Below are positions 49,385 to 58,902 of a DNA stretch of 64,000 nt, piece after piece; within the stretch, counting starts at the first letter, position 1; each line of letters opens with the position of its first letter. The stretch is from an uncultured Marinobacterium sp. Its GTDB lineage: Bacteria > Pseudomonadota > Gammaproteobacteria > Pseudomonadales > Balneatricaceae. The notes beneath the pieces were generated by a model. It had not been told where the DNA came from. It searched no databases and saw nothing but the letters and a program-made list of their open reading frames with translations. The stretch lies in assembly GCA_947501565.1 (NCBI GenBank), contig CANMWJ010000016.1, positions 1 to 64,000 on the forward strand, read 5' to 3'. A program made the translations under genes and the position numbers.

Positions 49385-50272
49385 ATGAAAACAACTACAT
49401 TTGGAAAGCTGGCCGCGACCGCGCTGCTGGCTACCAGCACCACCGTAACCTACGCTGCCGATCTGGTCGTGGGCGGTAAAGGCTTTACCGAACAGCTGAT
49501 CATGTCCTCCATGACCGCACAGCTGCTGGAAGCGAAAGGTTTCGACGTTGAGAAACGTGACGGCATGGGTTCCACCGTGGTGCGTAAAGCGCAGATCAAC
49601 GGCCAGGTTGACCTGTACTGGGAGTACACCGGTACCTCCCTGCTGAACTACAACAAGGTAAAAGAGCCGATGGACGCGGCAAACACCTACAAAACCGTCA
49701 AAGAGCTGGACGCTAAGCTGGGCCTGGTATGGCTGCAGCCATCCAAAGCGAACAACACCTACGCACTGGCGGTACGTCAGGACGATAGCCGCACCAGCAA
49801 CGTGCAGAGCCTGACCGAACTGGCGGAGCTGCTCAACAGCGGCACCCGCATGACCTTCGCGACCGACATCGAGTTCCCGGTACGCCCGGATGGCCTCAAG
49901 CCGTTCCAGAAAATGTACGGCATGAAGTTCAAGCGTTCCGAGATCAAGAAGATGGATCCGGGTCTGACCTACAGCGCCCTGAAAGAGAAAGAGGTGGATA
50001 TCGCGCTGGTATACGCGACCGACGGTCGTATCGGCGCATTCAACTTCAAGGTACTGGATGACGACAAAGGTTTCTTCCCGGACTACGCGATCGTACCTGT
50101 AGTACGTAAAGACACCCTGGCGAAATACCCGAAACTGGAAGGCATCCTGAACGAACTGTCCAGCAAGCTGGATAACGCGGTTCTGACTCGCCTGAACGGT
50201 CAGGTAGACGTGGAAAAGCGCTCCATCGAGAACGTATCCCGCGACTTCCTGAAAGAGCAGGGCCTGCTGTAA
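49385..50272 (+). CDS. Osmoprotectant ABC transporter substrate-binding protein 1, 295 aa
   Basis: Signal peptide (about 1-24, ending TYAAD), then an OpuAC/OsmF-type fold starting LVVGGKGFTEQLI. Aromatic residues that often form the quaternary-amine cage are present (YWEYTGTS, FPDYA). GGACGGAGAG precedes the start. It closes the transporter operon (68 bp after the permease). A REP hairpin at 50349 separates it from a very similar second binding-protein gene. Confidence 0.9.
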   Translation: MKTTTFGKLAATALLATSTTVTYAADLVVGGKGFTEQLIMSSMTAQLLEAKGFDVEKRDGMGSTVVRKAQINGQVDLYWEYTGTSLLNYNKVKEPMDAANTYKTVKELDAKLGLVWLQPSKANNTYALAVRQDDSRTSNVQSLTELAELLNSGTRMTFATDIEFPVRPDGLKPFQKMYGMKFKRSEIKKMDPGLTYSALKEKEVDIALVYATDGRIGAFNFKVLDDDKGFFPDYAIVPVVRKDTLAKYPKLEGILNELSSKLDNAVLTRLNGQVDVEKRSIENVSRDFLKEQGLL

Positions 50273-50348
50273 ACCACAGCCCACGCTAAGCAATACCCAA
50301 ACCTGTGGCAGGTTCTCCTGTCACCGGTTTTTTATGGCAGATCCTTGT

Positions 50349-50430
50349 GTTGGGAGTCGCTTCGCTCGTCGCCAACCTACCCGGAGACTGAACATTCGTA
50401 GGTTGGCGACGAGCGCCAGCGACTCCCAAC
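50349..50430. repeat. REP-type hairpin, copy 2, between paralogous binding-protein genes
   Basis: Same family as the copy at 44408: GTTGGGAGTCGCTTCGCTCG at one end and AGCGACTCCCAAC at the other, with an inner CCAACCTAC / GTAGGTTGG. It may protect the upstream mRNA end. Confidence 0.88.
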
Positions 50431-50680
50431 ACCAGCACGCGATATAACTCCAGACCTTGATACAGCACCTTTTTTCTACGCCCAATTTACGGTAAAACGT
50501 GCACTGAAAAACACTGGCACATCACCTGTTGCCCAGCTGGCTGTAATCGGGACTTTTTAGCTCTGGTATCCTGCACCTCTGCCTATTCCACCGCACCAGC
50601 ACCTCGCGTTCCTGCGAACAGATCAAACCTCAGAGGCCGGGGACGCCTCTAGCAAAACACATTTGATTGGAGAACCACCG

Positions 50681-51568
50681 ATGATCAAAAAAGCATTCGG
50701 CACACTGGCCGCTACCGCGCTGTTGGCTACAACGGCAACTTTCGCGCAGGCTGCAGACCTTGTTGTCGGCGGTAAGGGTTACACCGAACAGCTGCTGATG
50801 GCGTCCATGACCGAGCAGTTGCTTGCCGCTAAAGGTTACGATGTGGATAAGCGTGACGGCATGGGTTCCAGCGTGTTGCGTAAAGCCCAGCTTAACGGCC
50901 AAATCGATCTGTACTGGGAGTACACCGGTACCTCCCTGCGCAGCTTCAACAAGATCAAAGACCGCATGAGCGCGGAAGAAGCCTACAACACCGTGAAGAA
51001 ACTGGACGGTGAACAGGGCCTGGTATGGCTGAACCCTTCCAAAGCGAACAACACCTACGCGCTGGCGGTACGTAAAGACGATACCCGCACCACCAACGTT
51101 TCCACCCTGAGCGAGCTGGCCGACCTGATCAACAGCGGTACCCGCATGAGTTTCGCCACCAGCATCGAGTTCCCGGTACGCCCGGACGGTCTGAAACCGT
51201 TCCAGAAGGAGTACGGCGTGAAGTTCAAACGTCGTGAGATCCGTAAGATGGATCCGGGTCTGGTGTACAACGCACTGAAAGAGAACGAGGTGGATATCGC
51301 GCTGGTCTTCGCCACCGACGGCCGTATCGGTGCCTTCAACTTCAAGGTACTGGACGACAACAAAGGTTTCTTCCCGGATTACTCCATCGTACCGGTGGTA
51401 CGTCAGGCAACTCTGGAGAAAAACCCGGAACTGGCAGATATCCTCAACGACCTTTCCGGTCGCATCGATAACGAAGTCATGACCCGACTGAACGGTCAGG
51501 TAGATGTGGATAAGAAGTCGATCGAATCCGTGGCGGAAGGTTTCCTGAAGGAACAAGGCCTGCTGTAA
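50681..51568 (+). CDS. Osmoprotectant substrate-binding protein 2, paralogue of protein 1, 295 aa
   Basis: Same fold, signal peptide pattern (cleavage near AQAAD) and length as the gene at 49385, with long identical tracts (VVGGKG, KRDGMGS, IEFPVRPDGLKPFQK). The tandem layout indicates a duplication. The start is the ATG with GGAG 8 bp upstream. It has about 400 bp of its own upstream region and a terminator behind it, so it may be transcribed separately and widen the substrate range of the same permease. Confidence 0.9.
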   Translation: MIKKAFGTLAATALLATTATFAQAADLVVGGKGYTEQLLMASMTEQLLAAKGYDVDKRDGMGSSVLRKAQLNGQIDLYWEYTGTSLRSFNKIKDRMSAEEAYNTVKKLDGEQGLVWLNPSKANNTYALAVRKDDTRTTNVSTLSELADLINSGTRMSFATSIEFPVRPDGLKPFQKEYGVKFKRREIRKMDPGLVYNALKENEVDIALVFATDGRIGAFNFKVLDDNKGFFPDYSIVPVVRQATLEKNPELADILNDLSGRIDNEVMTRLNGQVDVDKKSIESVAEGFLKEQGLL

Positions 51569-51590
51569 GTTTCAGCACGTACAAATAAGA

Positions 51591-51614
51591 AAGCCGGCAC
51601 TATGCCGGCTTTTT
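51591..51614 (+). terminator. Rho-independent terminator after the second binding-protein gene
   Basis: Stem AGCCGGCA pairs with TGCCGGCT around CTA, followed by TTTTT. It sits 23 bp after the stop. Confidence 0.9.
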
Positions 51615-51635
51615 AGTGTGCCATCGTAACCGCCG

Positions 51636-52241
51636 CTAGGCATCGCTGCGCAATGGAGAACCTACTTGACGGGTAGGTTGGCGAAGAACGAAGCGACTCC
51701 CAACATCGCCATATCAACAGATGCTTTAAATAACGGTGGTCGCAGGCAGTCACAAACGTTCCGTTGGGCATCGCTGCGCGATGGCCAACCTACTTAACGG
51801 GTAGGTTGGTGACGAGCGAAGCGACTCCCAACATCGCCATACAACAGATGCTTTAAATAACGGCGATAGCAGGCAGTCACAAACGTTCTGTTGGGCATCG
51901 CTGCGCGATAGCCAACCTACTTGACGGGTAGGTTGGCGACGAGCGAAGCGACTCCCAGCATCGCCATATCAACAGATGCTTTGAATAACGGCGATAGCAG
52001 GCCGTCACAAACATTCCGTTGGGCATCGCTGCGCGATGGTCAATCTACTTGACGGGTAGGTTGGCGACGAGCGAAGCGACTCCCAACATCGCCATATCAA
52101 CAGATGCTTTGAATAACGGCGATAGCAGGTAGTCACAAACGTTCCGTTAGGCATCGCCATATCGACAGATGCTTTGAATAACAGCGGTCGCAGGCAGTCA
52201 CAAACGTTCCGTTGGGCATCGCTGCGCGATAGCCAACCTAC
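51636..52241. repeat. Tandem array of 127-128-bp units built on the REP hairpin
   Basis: CCTACTT-type landmarks recur at 51661, 51789, 51916, 52044 and (after a shortened unit) 52237: spacings 128, 127, 128 and then 193. Each unit has a REP core (GTTGGGCATCGCTGCGCGAT, CCAACCTAC, GTAGGTTGG, GCGACTCCCAAC) and a spacer of about 58 bp containing CAACAGATGCTTT. The array fills the gap between the binding-protein gene and the end of the GGDEF-EAL gene at 52249. Units are close to identical, so the array is young. It is not a CRISPR: units are too long and have no unique spacers. Confidence 0.9.
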
Positions 52242-52248
52242 GAGGCGC

Positions 52249-54795
52249 TTAAGCGTTTTCCGGACAGAGGCGCACCACATTGTCCGCGCTGCTGGCCCGG
52301 CAGTAGGACACCAGCTCTTCAAACGGCAGCGGCTTGGAATAGTAATACCCCTGAATCTCGTGACAGCCCTCTCCCACCAGGAAACTCAGCTGGTGATCGG
52401 TCTCCACCCCTTCGGCGGTCAGCGCCAGATCGAAGCTCTGCGCCAGGCTGATAATCGCCCGCGCAATCGCAACGCTGTTTTTATCGTTAGGCAGGCCATC
52501 CACGAAGGATTTGTCGATCTTCAGGCGGGTAACCGGCAGGGTTTGCAGGTAACTCATCGCCGAGTAACCGGTACCGAAATCATCGATCGCCAGGCCGATG
52601 CCCATCTGGCGGAACTTACGCAGGGTACGTACCGCTTCCTCAATGTCGGTGGCGATATAACTTTCCGTAATCTCCAGTTCCAGCTGCTCCGGACAGATAC
52701 CGGTACTCTTCATAGTCCGCAACAGATGGGTACTCAAACTATCGTTGCTGAGCTGGACGTTGGACACGTTCACGCTCACATGGTTGAGCGAAACCCCGGC
52801 AGCCATCAGGCGCATAAAGTCGTGGCAGGCCTGATCCAGCACCCACTCGCCGATCGGGTTGATCAGCCCCAGCTCCTCTGCCAGTGGAATAAAGTCCGCC
52901 GGTGACACAAAACCCAGCACCGGGCTCTGCCAGCGGATCAGGGCTTCCATCGATACCACCGCGCCAGTCGTGGCGGATACTTTGGGCTGGTAGAACAGAC
53001 GGAACTGATCGCCATGCTGAATCGCCTCACGCAACGCACGGGTCATCTCGGTACGCGCCTTCATCCGTGTGGAAAGGTCGTCGGAGAAGAAACAGTATTT
53101 GTTGCGGCCGCTCTCCTTGGCTTTGTACATCGCCAGGTCGGCGCTTTTAATCAACGTGACGCTGTCGTGACCATCCAGCGGATAGATCGCCACGCCGATA
53201 CTCGCGGAGATGTTGATCTCCTGCCCGGCCACGCAGAATGGACGTGTGAACTGTTCAAGGTAGTGTCGTGCCACCTCCTCCAGCTCTGCGGCACTGCTCA
53301 CCCGCTCCACCAGAATGTTGAACTCATCACCACCGATACGGGCCAGGGTGTGATGGGGTGCCACGTTGGCGCGTAAACGTGCGGCCACTTCCAGCAGCAA
53401 CGCATCCCCGACGTCGTGCCCCTGGGTATCGTTGACCTGCTTGAACTGGTCCAGATCGATAAACAACATCGCCATCTCGCGGTGTCCGGCGGCGGCATCC
53501 TGCAGCATGGTATCCAGCTTCTGGCCCCAGAAACGGCGGTTGGGCAACTCGGTCAGGACATCGTGGTTGGACAGGTATTCCAGCTCCTGCCTGGAGGCCT
53601 CCAGCGAGTCCTCACGTTCGCGTACCGTTTGCGCCAGACGGTTGATACTCTCGGAGATGGTCTGCAATTCATCGCCACTGCTCACCACCTCGGCTTCCTT
53701 GTAATCCTGTCGGGCGATCCGGCCGATCTGCTGCATCAGTTGCGATAGCGGTCGCTCCAGGCTGCGCTGAATCATAAACCGCATCAGCACCAGGGTGACA
53801 CCCGCCACCAGCAACAGGATATAAAACAGGTGCGTTCGGTTTTCGGCCAGTACCCGGGTCAGCGCCGCACGCTCCAGATGGGCGGTAATATTGATCAGCC
53901 CCTCCAGCCCCACCAGATGCAGCGTACCCCGGTACTCCAGCTCCGCTTCATCCACCTGCAGGCGGTTCAGCGCATCACCGTCAAATAACGAGCGGATCAG
54001 ATTGGCATCCGCGACAGATGCGATGGTGAGTTCAAAATTCACATCCAGGTCTTGAGACAGACGAGTAAAGTACGCCGCATCCAGCACGCGAGTCATCTCA
54101 ATATGCGCAACCTCCCGCTGCTCTGCGCTATCGAACAGGCTGGCGTGGGACTTCATCACCAGCGTCTCATCCATGTAGCTGTAGGTCACCACACTGCTCT
54201 GGCGCAGACGGTTGGTTGTATAGTTCGGCTGATGCATCAATTCAATCTGGTCCTGACGCAACAGTTCAAGCGGGACCGACTGGTACTCCTGCTCGGATTC
54301 GTAGCGCCGCAGCAGGCGACGCCTGTTATCGGCGTAGGAGATAAAGTTGAGGTGATACCCGCCCTCATCCTTGGCGACGTAGGCGATCAGTTCACCCGCG
54401 CGGTTATAGAGGGAGATATCGTTGTTGAAGGAGAGCTTGACCCGGCTGAGCAGCTCCTCAGCGATCGTCTTCTTCTCTTCGTCGATCAGGAAGGTGTTGT
54501 AGTTGTTTTTATCTTCGTAGTTGTTGACCAGATCGATGGAGGCGAGGGTCGGCTCATGGCTTTTGATAAAGGCGATACCCTCATGCAACCCTGATTCGAT
54601 GTTGCTGATGTTGTACGCCAGACGCTGGAAACCGTGGCGCATGCGCGTCTCGGTATTTTCCAGAAAGTTCTGCTTCAGAAAGCTGTCGAAGTAAACGCCA
54701 AGAGCAGCCAGGATCAGAATCCCGGCTGCTGTCATCAGCAGAGCGAAACGAACTGCGAGGTGGGAATTAGGCCGGCTACCGCTTACATCAACCAT
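52249..54795 (-). CDS. Membrane GGDEF-EAL protein with periplasmic sensor, 848 aa
   Basis: One membrane helix (about 14-34), a periplasmic region of about 280 residues, a second helix (about 325-345), HAMP (about 345-395), GGDEF (about 405-570, intact GGDEF), EAL (about 580-830, with EAL in MEALIRW and DDFGTGYSA). Both c-di-GMP synthesis and breakdown are possible. It starts 16 bp after a periplasmic sugar-binding-like protein gene on the same strand. NspS/MbaA and LuxP/LuxQ give examples of a binding protein that controls such a membrane partner; I infer the same here. Confidence 0.9.
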   Translation of the reverse strand: MVDVSGSRPNSHLAVRFALLMTAAGILILAALGVYFDSFLKQNFLENTETRMRHGFQRLAYNISNIESGLHEGIAFIKSHEPTLASIDLVNNYEDKNNYNTFLIDEEKKTIAEELLSRVKLSFNNDISLYNRAGELIAYVAKDEGGYHLNFISYADNRRRLLRRYESEQEYQSVPLELLRQDQIELMHQPNYTTNRLRQSSVVTYSYMDETLVMKSHASLFDSAEQREVAHIEMTRVLDAAYFTRLSQDLDVNFELTIASVADANLIRSLFDGDALNRLQVDEAELEYRGTLHLVGLEGLINITAHLERAALTRVLAENRTHLFYILLLVAGVTLVLMRFMIQRSLERPLSQLMQQIGRIARQDYKEAEVVSSGDELQTISESINRLAQTVREREDSLEASRQELEYLSNHDVLTELPNRRFWGQKLDTMLQDAAAGHREMAMLFIDLDQFKQVNDTQGHDVGDALLLEVAARLRANVAPHHTLARIGGDEFNILVERVSSAAELEEVARHYLEQFTRPFCVAGQEINISASIGVAIYPLDGHDSVTLIKSADLAMYKAKESGRNKYCFFSDDLSTRMKARTEMTRALREAIQHGDQFRLFYQPKVSATTGAVVSMEALIRWQSPVLGFVSPADFIPLAEELGLINPIGEWVLDQACHDFMRLMAAGVSLNHVSVNVSNVQLSNDSLSTHLLRTMKSTGICPEQLELEITESYIATDIEEAVRTLRKFRQMGIGLAIDDFGTGYSAMSYLQTLPVTRLKIDKSFVDGLPNDKNSVAIARAIISLAQSFDLALTAEGVETDHQLSFLVGEGCHEIQGYYYSKPLPFEELVSYCRASSADNVVRLCPENA

Positions 54796-54810
54796 GGCTT
54801 ATCTACCTGC

Positions 54811-55731
54811 TCAGAAGATCGGAGCAACGTCCTCCACGTTTTCACGGGAGATCAGACGAACCGGGTTGCTGATGTGGCTCGGCACAACTTCGCCAGCCAC
54901 CAGTTTCGCAGCCGCATCCGCTGTTTCCTGTCCGCCGAGGGGAAAGTGAATCGAACCGGTCTGCGTGCCTGCCCGGATCGCCGCACGCGCTTCGCTGGTG
55001 TAGTCGGTGCCCAGCATGATGATGGAGCCTGGATCGATGCCATATTTCTCCAATACCGGGCGTACGCCGCTCAGCATGCTGTCGCTTTCGGCATAGATCG
55101 CATCCACGCGTTCGCCGGATTTCAGCAGTTTATCCATCTCAATCAACGCATCCTTACGCAGGTAGTTACCGGTGCGCTTCAGAATACGCAGCTCTGGATA
55201 CTGTTTCATGACAGCCAGGAATCCCTGACTGCGCAGCTGCGTCACATCCGCAGTCTGAATGCCTTCCAACAGCAACACGGTGCCTTTGCCCTGCAGCTGC
55301 TCAGCGATGTAGCGCCCTGCGATGTCGCCAATCTTCACGTTGTCGGAGTTGATAAAGGTGCTGTAGTTCTCGGTCTGCACGCCGCGATCCAGAATGATCA
55401 CCTTGATGCCCGCCGCGTGTGCTTTGCTGATCACCGGCACAACCGCATTCTCATCGTTGGTGCCCACCACCAGCACTTCCACCTGCTGCGCGATAAACTG
55501 CTCGATCTGGCGGATCAGCAGGGATGTTTTGCCCTGCGCGTCAGAGTAAACAAACTCCAGCTCCGGATACCCGGCCACCGCATCACGCACGGCAAACACC
55601 TGCGCTTTACGAAAATCGTTTTTCATCGTGTCCTGTGCGAACGCGACTACAGGTTTGTCACCCTGCCCGGCCTGACCCAATGCGGGCAGCAGGAGACAGA
55701 AGCTCATAACCAACACCTTAAAAAACTGCAT
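54811..55731 (-). CDS. Periplasmic sugar-binding-like protein (Peripla_BP_4), 306 aa
   Basis: Signal peptide (about 1-21), then a two-lobed RbsB-type fold (VVAFAQDTMKNDF, VLVVGTNDENAVVPV, MLGTDYTSEA). Start at 55731: AAGGGGG lies just before the ATG. No permease or ATPase gene is near; the next gene is the GGDEF-EAL membrane protein 16 bp downstream. It is therefore more likely a ligand sensor for that protein than a transporter subunit. Ligand unknown; sugars, autoinducer-2 or related compounds are options. Confidence 0.87.
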   Translation of the reverse strand: MQFFKVLVMSFCLLLPALGQAGQGDKPVVAFAQDTMKNDFRKAQVFAVRDAVAGYPELEFVYSDAQGKTSLLIRQIEQFIAQQVEVLVVGTNDENAVVPVISKAHAAGIKVIILDRGVQTENYSTFINSDNVKIGDIAGRYIAEQLQGKGTVLLLEGIQTADVTQLRSQGFLAVMKQYPELRILKRTGNYLRKDALIEMDKLLKSGERVDAIYAESDSMLSGVRPVLEKYGIDPGSIIMLGTDYTSEARAAIRAGTQTGSIHFPLGGQETADAAAKLVAGEVVPSHISNPVRLISRENVEDVAPIF

Positions 55732-56195
55732 CCGACCCCCTTCGCAAAACGCAAAATTCAAACAGATAAATAATACCCATAAGGTTTGTGCATATTACAC
55801 AAAAATATCAAAAATGGCACCAACACCACAAAATACGGGCACCTTTAAAAATACAGCCTGACCTGAATCAAACAAAAAAAAGCACACCCGAACAAATTTC
55901 AAACAAAAATTAAATCAAATACATTTTATAAACGTACCCGTTTACGCCTGTTTTTTCCCCTCCTGAGCAGATCCTGCAAACGCCCTTAGAGGCGTGATTC
56001 GCCGGAACACCTCGCGCCCTGAACCCAACTGAAACGGGAGAGGAAAACCTGTATGAAATAGAGAGCAACCCACTGAATCACATCAATTTTCCCACCTTTT
56101 ACATCCTTTTACCGCCGATAGGCTTCTGATCCGATCAATCGTCGTGCTAAGCTGCCGAAAAGATGATGAGTGTAGTATCAAGAAAGAGTGATTTG
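55732..56195. other. 464-bp AT-rich divergent intergenic region
   Basis: Upstream regions of the binding-protein and response-regulator genes. Strongly A-rich near 55790-55930. It should carry both promoters. No RNA gene or repeat seen. Confidence 0.45.
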
Positions 56196-56975
56196 ATGGC
56201 AGGCCTGAAAGTACTGATTGTTGATGACGCCCGTTTTATCCGAGATCTGGTAAAAAAAATCGTTACCACCGGCTTTCCCGATTCTCAGGCGGATGCCGCC
56301 GAAGATGGTGAAGCCGGACGCAAGCTGATGATGAACAACAGCTACGACATCATCCTGTGCGACTGGGAGATGCCGGGCATGTCAGGGCTGGAACTGCTGC
56401 AGTGGGCCCGTCGCCAACCCGCCTACCAGAAAGTCCCTTTCCTGATGATCACCAGCCGTGGTGAACGCGACTACGTACTCAAAGCCGTGCAATCCGGCGT
56501 GAACGACTACATCGGCAAACCCTTCGAACCCAAGCAGCTGATCGAAAAGATCAAACAGTGGCTCGCCCGCGGTGGTGAAACCAGTGCTGCCGCCCGCCGC
56601 CGTGCGGCTGAGATGCTCGCCGCTGAACCCCGTGCACAGAAACCGGCCGCACAGAAACCCAAAGGCCTGGCTCAGATCCGTCTGGGCAGCGGTTCCAGCC
56701 GTTGTGCCATCAAAGACATCACCCTGCAGCAGGTGAAAGTGGCGGTGAAACGCGAGGAATCCCTGCCCAGCATTCTGGAAGCCGCGGTAGTGGATATCGA
56801 ACAGGCCGCCGGAGGCAGCATGGTGCAGCTGAACGGTTTTGTGCGCGCCATCGAAGCTCACGAACCTAAAGCCGACTCCACCTTCCTCAACGTCGAGGTT
56901 CGCTTTGTCGACAACGACCCGGACAAGCTGGACCTGCTCTCCCGCTATATCGAACGCATGAACAAGGCGGGTTAA
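56196..56975 (+). CDS. Response regulator with N-terminal receiver domain, 259 aa
   Basis: REC domain (about 3-120) with the acidic pair Asp-Asp (LIVDDARF), phospho-acceptor Asp in IILCDWEMPG, and Lys in IGKPFEP. An Ala/Arg/Pro linker and a C-terminal alpha-beta domain (about 155-259) without a DNA-binding motif follow. I prefer the ATG at 56196, where AAAGAG lies 7 nt upstream; an in-frame ATG at 56163 has no site. No kinase gene is adjacent. The C-terminal domain is unassigned. Confidence 0.82.
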   Translation: MAGLKVLIVDDARFIRDLVKKIVTTGFPDSQADAAEDGEAGRKLMMNNSYDIILCDWEMPGMSGLELLQWARRQPAYQKVPFLMITSRGERDYVLKAVQSGVNDYIGKPFEPKQLIEKIKQWLARGGETSAAARRRAAEMLAAEPRAQKPAAQKPKGLAQIRLGSGSSRCAIKDITLQQVKVAVKREESLPSILEAAVVDIEQAAGGSMVQLNGFVRAIEAHEPKADSTFLNVEVRFVDNDPDKLDLLSRYIERMNKAG

Positions 56976-57021
56976 ACCCCGCCTGATAAGACCACCACCC
57001 GGTGCGCAAGAATCGGGTGGT
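56965..57021 (+). terminator. Possible hairpins after the response regulator
   Basis: AGGCGGG/CCCGCCT spans the stop codon, and a second hairpin (ACCACCCG/CGGGTGGT) follows. Neither has a clear T-run, so termination is only possible. Confidence 0.3.
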
Positions 57022-57080
57022 CAGCTCTCTCCTACTGCTGCACACTGATCCTACCTCCCACGTTTCAGGCCGTTGTCGTT

Positions 57081-57986
57081 ATGCAGCCCTCAGATACGCT
57101 AACCTCAGATCAGCCACCGGCAGATTTAACCGCCGAACAGCAGCGCCAGTACGACCTGGTGGCGCAGGCGATTCACTTTATCCACAGCCACGCCCGTCAA
57201 CAGCCCTCGCTGGCTGAGATCGCCGCGCATGTGAACCTGAGTGAATACCACCTGCAGCGCCTGTTCAGCCGCTGGGCGGGGATCTCACCCAAGCGTTTCC
57301 TGCAGTTCCTGACCAAGGAATACGCCAAAGGTGCGTTGCGCCGTTCCGACGACCTGCTCAGCACCACATTAGAGAGTGGGCTCTCCAGCCCGGGACGTTT
57401 GCACGATCTGATGGTCAGCTGCGAAGCGATGACACCGGGTGAGATCAAGCAGCAGGGCCTGGGGGTTACCCTGGAGTACGGCAGCGCCGAGACCCCGTTT
57501 GGCCTTGCCCTGCTGGGCTGGACCGCGCGTGGGTTATGCCATCTGGCGTTTTACGACGGTTCCGGCAACGCAGCGCTGACTGAGCTTAGGATGCTCTGGC
57601 CCCTGGCCGAGCTGGTTGAGAACAACCGGGGCGCCCAAGAGATGTGCAGCAAAATCTTCCCCACCGAACCCACTTCCGGTCGCCTGCATCTGCTGCTCAA
57701 GGGCACCAACTTCCAGATCAAGGTGTGGGAAGCACTGCTCAACACCCAATCGGGGCAGTTGCTCTCCTACGGCCAGCTGGCGCGACTGATGGATTCGCCC
57801 AACGCCCAGCGTGCCGTTGGCAGCGCGGTGGGCGCCAACAAGATCGGTTTCCTGATCCCCTGCCACCGGGTAATCCGCGAAAGCGGCGACAGCGGCCAGT
57901 ATCGCTGGGGCAACGAGCGCAAACAGGCGATTCAGGTCTGGGAGGCAAACCAGATCAATCCAGAAGCTGGCACCACCACTTCATAA
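57081..57986 (+). CDS. Ada-like protein: AraC HTH fused to O6-methylguanine methyltransferase, 301 aa
   Basis: Repairs O6-alkylguanine by taking the alkyl group onto Cys261 (PCHRVI). An AraC-type double HTH (about 25-120) precedes the methyltransferase domain (about 125-290), giving the Ada layout without the N-terminal zinc-binding Ada_Zn domain. It may therefore repair DNA and bind a promoter but lack phosphotriester sensing. The MGMT end GQYRWGNERK is typical. No alkA or alkB nearby. Confidence 0.9.
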   Translation: MQPSDTLTSDQPPADLTAEQQRQYDLVAQAIHFIHSHARQQPSLAEIAAHVNLSEYHLQRLFSRWAGISPKRFLQFLTKEYAKGALRRSDDLLSTTLESGLSSPGRLHDLMVSCEAMTPGEIKQQGLGVTLEYGSAETPFGLALLGWTARGLCHLAFYDGSGNAALTELRMLWPLAELVENNRGAQEMCSKIFPTEPTSGRLHLLLKGTNFQIKVWEALLNTQSGQLLSYGQLARLMDSPNAQRAVGSAVGANKIGFLIPCHRVIRESGDSGQYRWGNERKQAIQVWEANQINPEAGTTTS

Positions 57987-58087
57987 AAGATTCACGGGCC
58001 TGTAACCTACGCACTGGTTAATATTGCGCGCGTTTTCACGCTAACCCGAGCCACGGGTGGCGTTATCCACAGCGGTCAGGAGGTTCA

Positions 58088-58807
58088 ATGGCAGTTCGCA
58101 AGACGGTTTCTTCTCTTCAGGTGGTCGAGTACCTGAGGAACTGCATTGAGCATGGCGACCTGCAACCGGAGGACAAACTGCCGTCCGAACGGGTAATTAG
58201 TGAAACCCTGAAAACCACCCGCGTCACCGCCCGCGAAGCGCTGAAACAGCTGGAAGCGGAGGGGGCGATCTACCGCTCCAACCGCCGCGGCTGGTTTGTC
58301 ACCCCGCGCCGTATCAACTACGACCCGAGCCGCGCCTCCTTCTTCATGGACTATGTGGCCGATCAGGGCTTTGTGCCCTTCAGCCGCGAGCTAAGCAAGA
58401 ACCGCATCGACGCCAGCGATCGCCTGGCGAAAAAGATGAATGTCAAAGAGGGCGACGAGCTGGTCGAGCTGGAGCGCGTGCGCGGCGCCAATGGTCGCGC
58501 GGTCTATCTGGAAAGCATCTACCTCAATCCGCAACTGCTGCCGGGCATCTACGATCAGGATCTGGAACACTCAGTCAGCACCGTGGTGCGCAATATCTAT
58601 TCGCAGGAGTTTGCCACCACCGAGTTGGATATCACCGTGGGGGCGCTGACCGCCGAACAGGCCGAGCTGCTGGATGCACCGTCCGGTTATACCTGCATCT
58701 GCGTGCACCGCATCACCCGTAATCAGAACGGCGATATTCTGGAGTATGATCGGGAGTTCTGGCGTCACGACTCGCTGAACATCAACGTGCTAATCCAGGG
58801 CCAGTGA
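58088..58807 (+). CDS. phnR: GntR-family regulator of the aminoethylphosphonate genes, 239 aa
   Basis: Winged HTH (about 5-72, EDKLPSERVISETLKTTRVTAREALKQLE) with a UTRA ligand-binding domain (about 95-230). CAGGAGG precedes the ATG. This is the PhnR type that sits beside phnSTUV-phnW in several gammaproteobacteria. Matching palindromes upstream of phnS (58903) and phnW (62958) are the likely operators. The ligand would be AEP or a breakdown product; this is inferred from the family. Confidence 0.85.
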   Translation: MAVRKTVSSLQVVEYLRNCIEHGDLQPEDKLPSERVISETLKTTRVTAREALKQLEAEGAIYRSNRRGWFVTPRRINYDPSRASFFMDYVADQGFVPFSRELSKNRIDASDRLAKKMNVKEGDELVELERVRGANGRAVYLESIYLNPQLLPGIYDQDLEHSVSTVVRNIYSQEFATTELDITVGALTAEQAELLDAPSGYTCICVHRITRNQNGDILEYDREFWRHDSLNINVLIQGQ

Positions 58808-58858
58808 GCTGACTCCCGCCATGATTCCAAATTGGTCGTTCACAAACTTTTTTTGTAA

Positions 58859-58876
58859 CTGTCACGGAACCGTCAA
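58859..58876 (+). promoter_or_regulatory. PHO-box-like direct repeat upstream of phnS
   Basis: CTGTCAC-GGAA-CCGTCAA resembles the PhoB box (two 7-mers of CTGTCAT, 11-bp period). It lies 83 bp before the phnS start, upstream of the GntR-type operator. The first half matches 6 of 7 and the second 5 of 7. Confidence 0.35.
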
Positions 58877-58902
58877 ATTCACTGCTTAATCTATGCGCAT
58901 CT

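Noticed and set aside
51636-52241. CRISPR array
   Set aside because: Repeat units are about 127 bp with near-identical spacers, and no cas genes are present.
54634-55773. 379-codon plus-strand open frame opposite the periplasmic binding protein
   Set aside because: Antisense shadow with no motif; the minus-strand gene has a signal peptide and a ribosome site.
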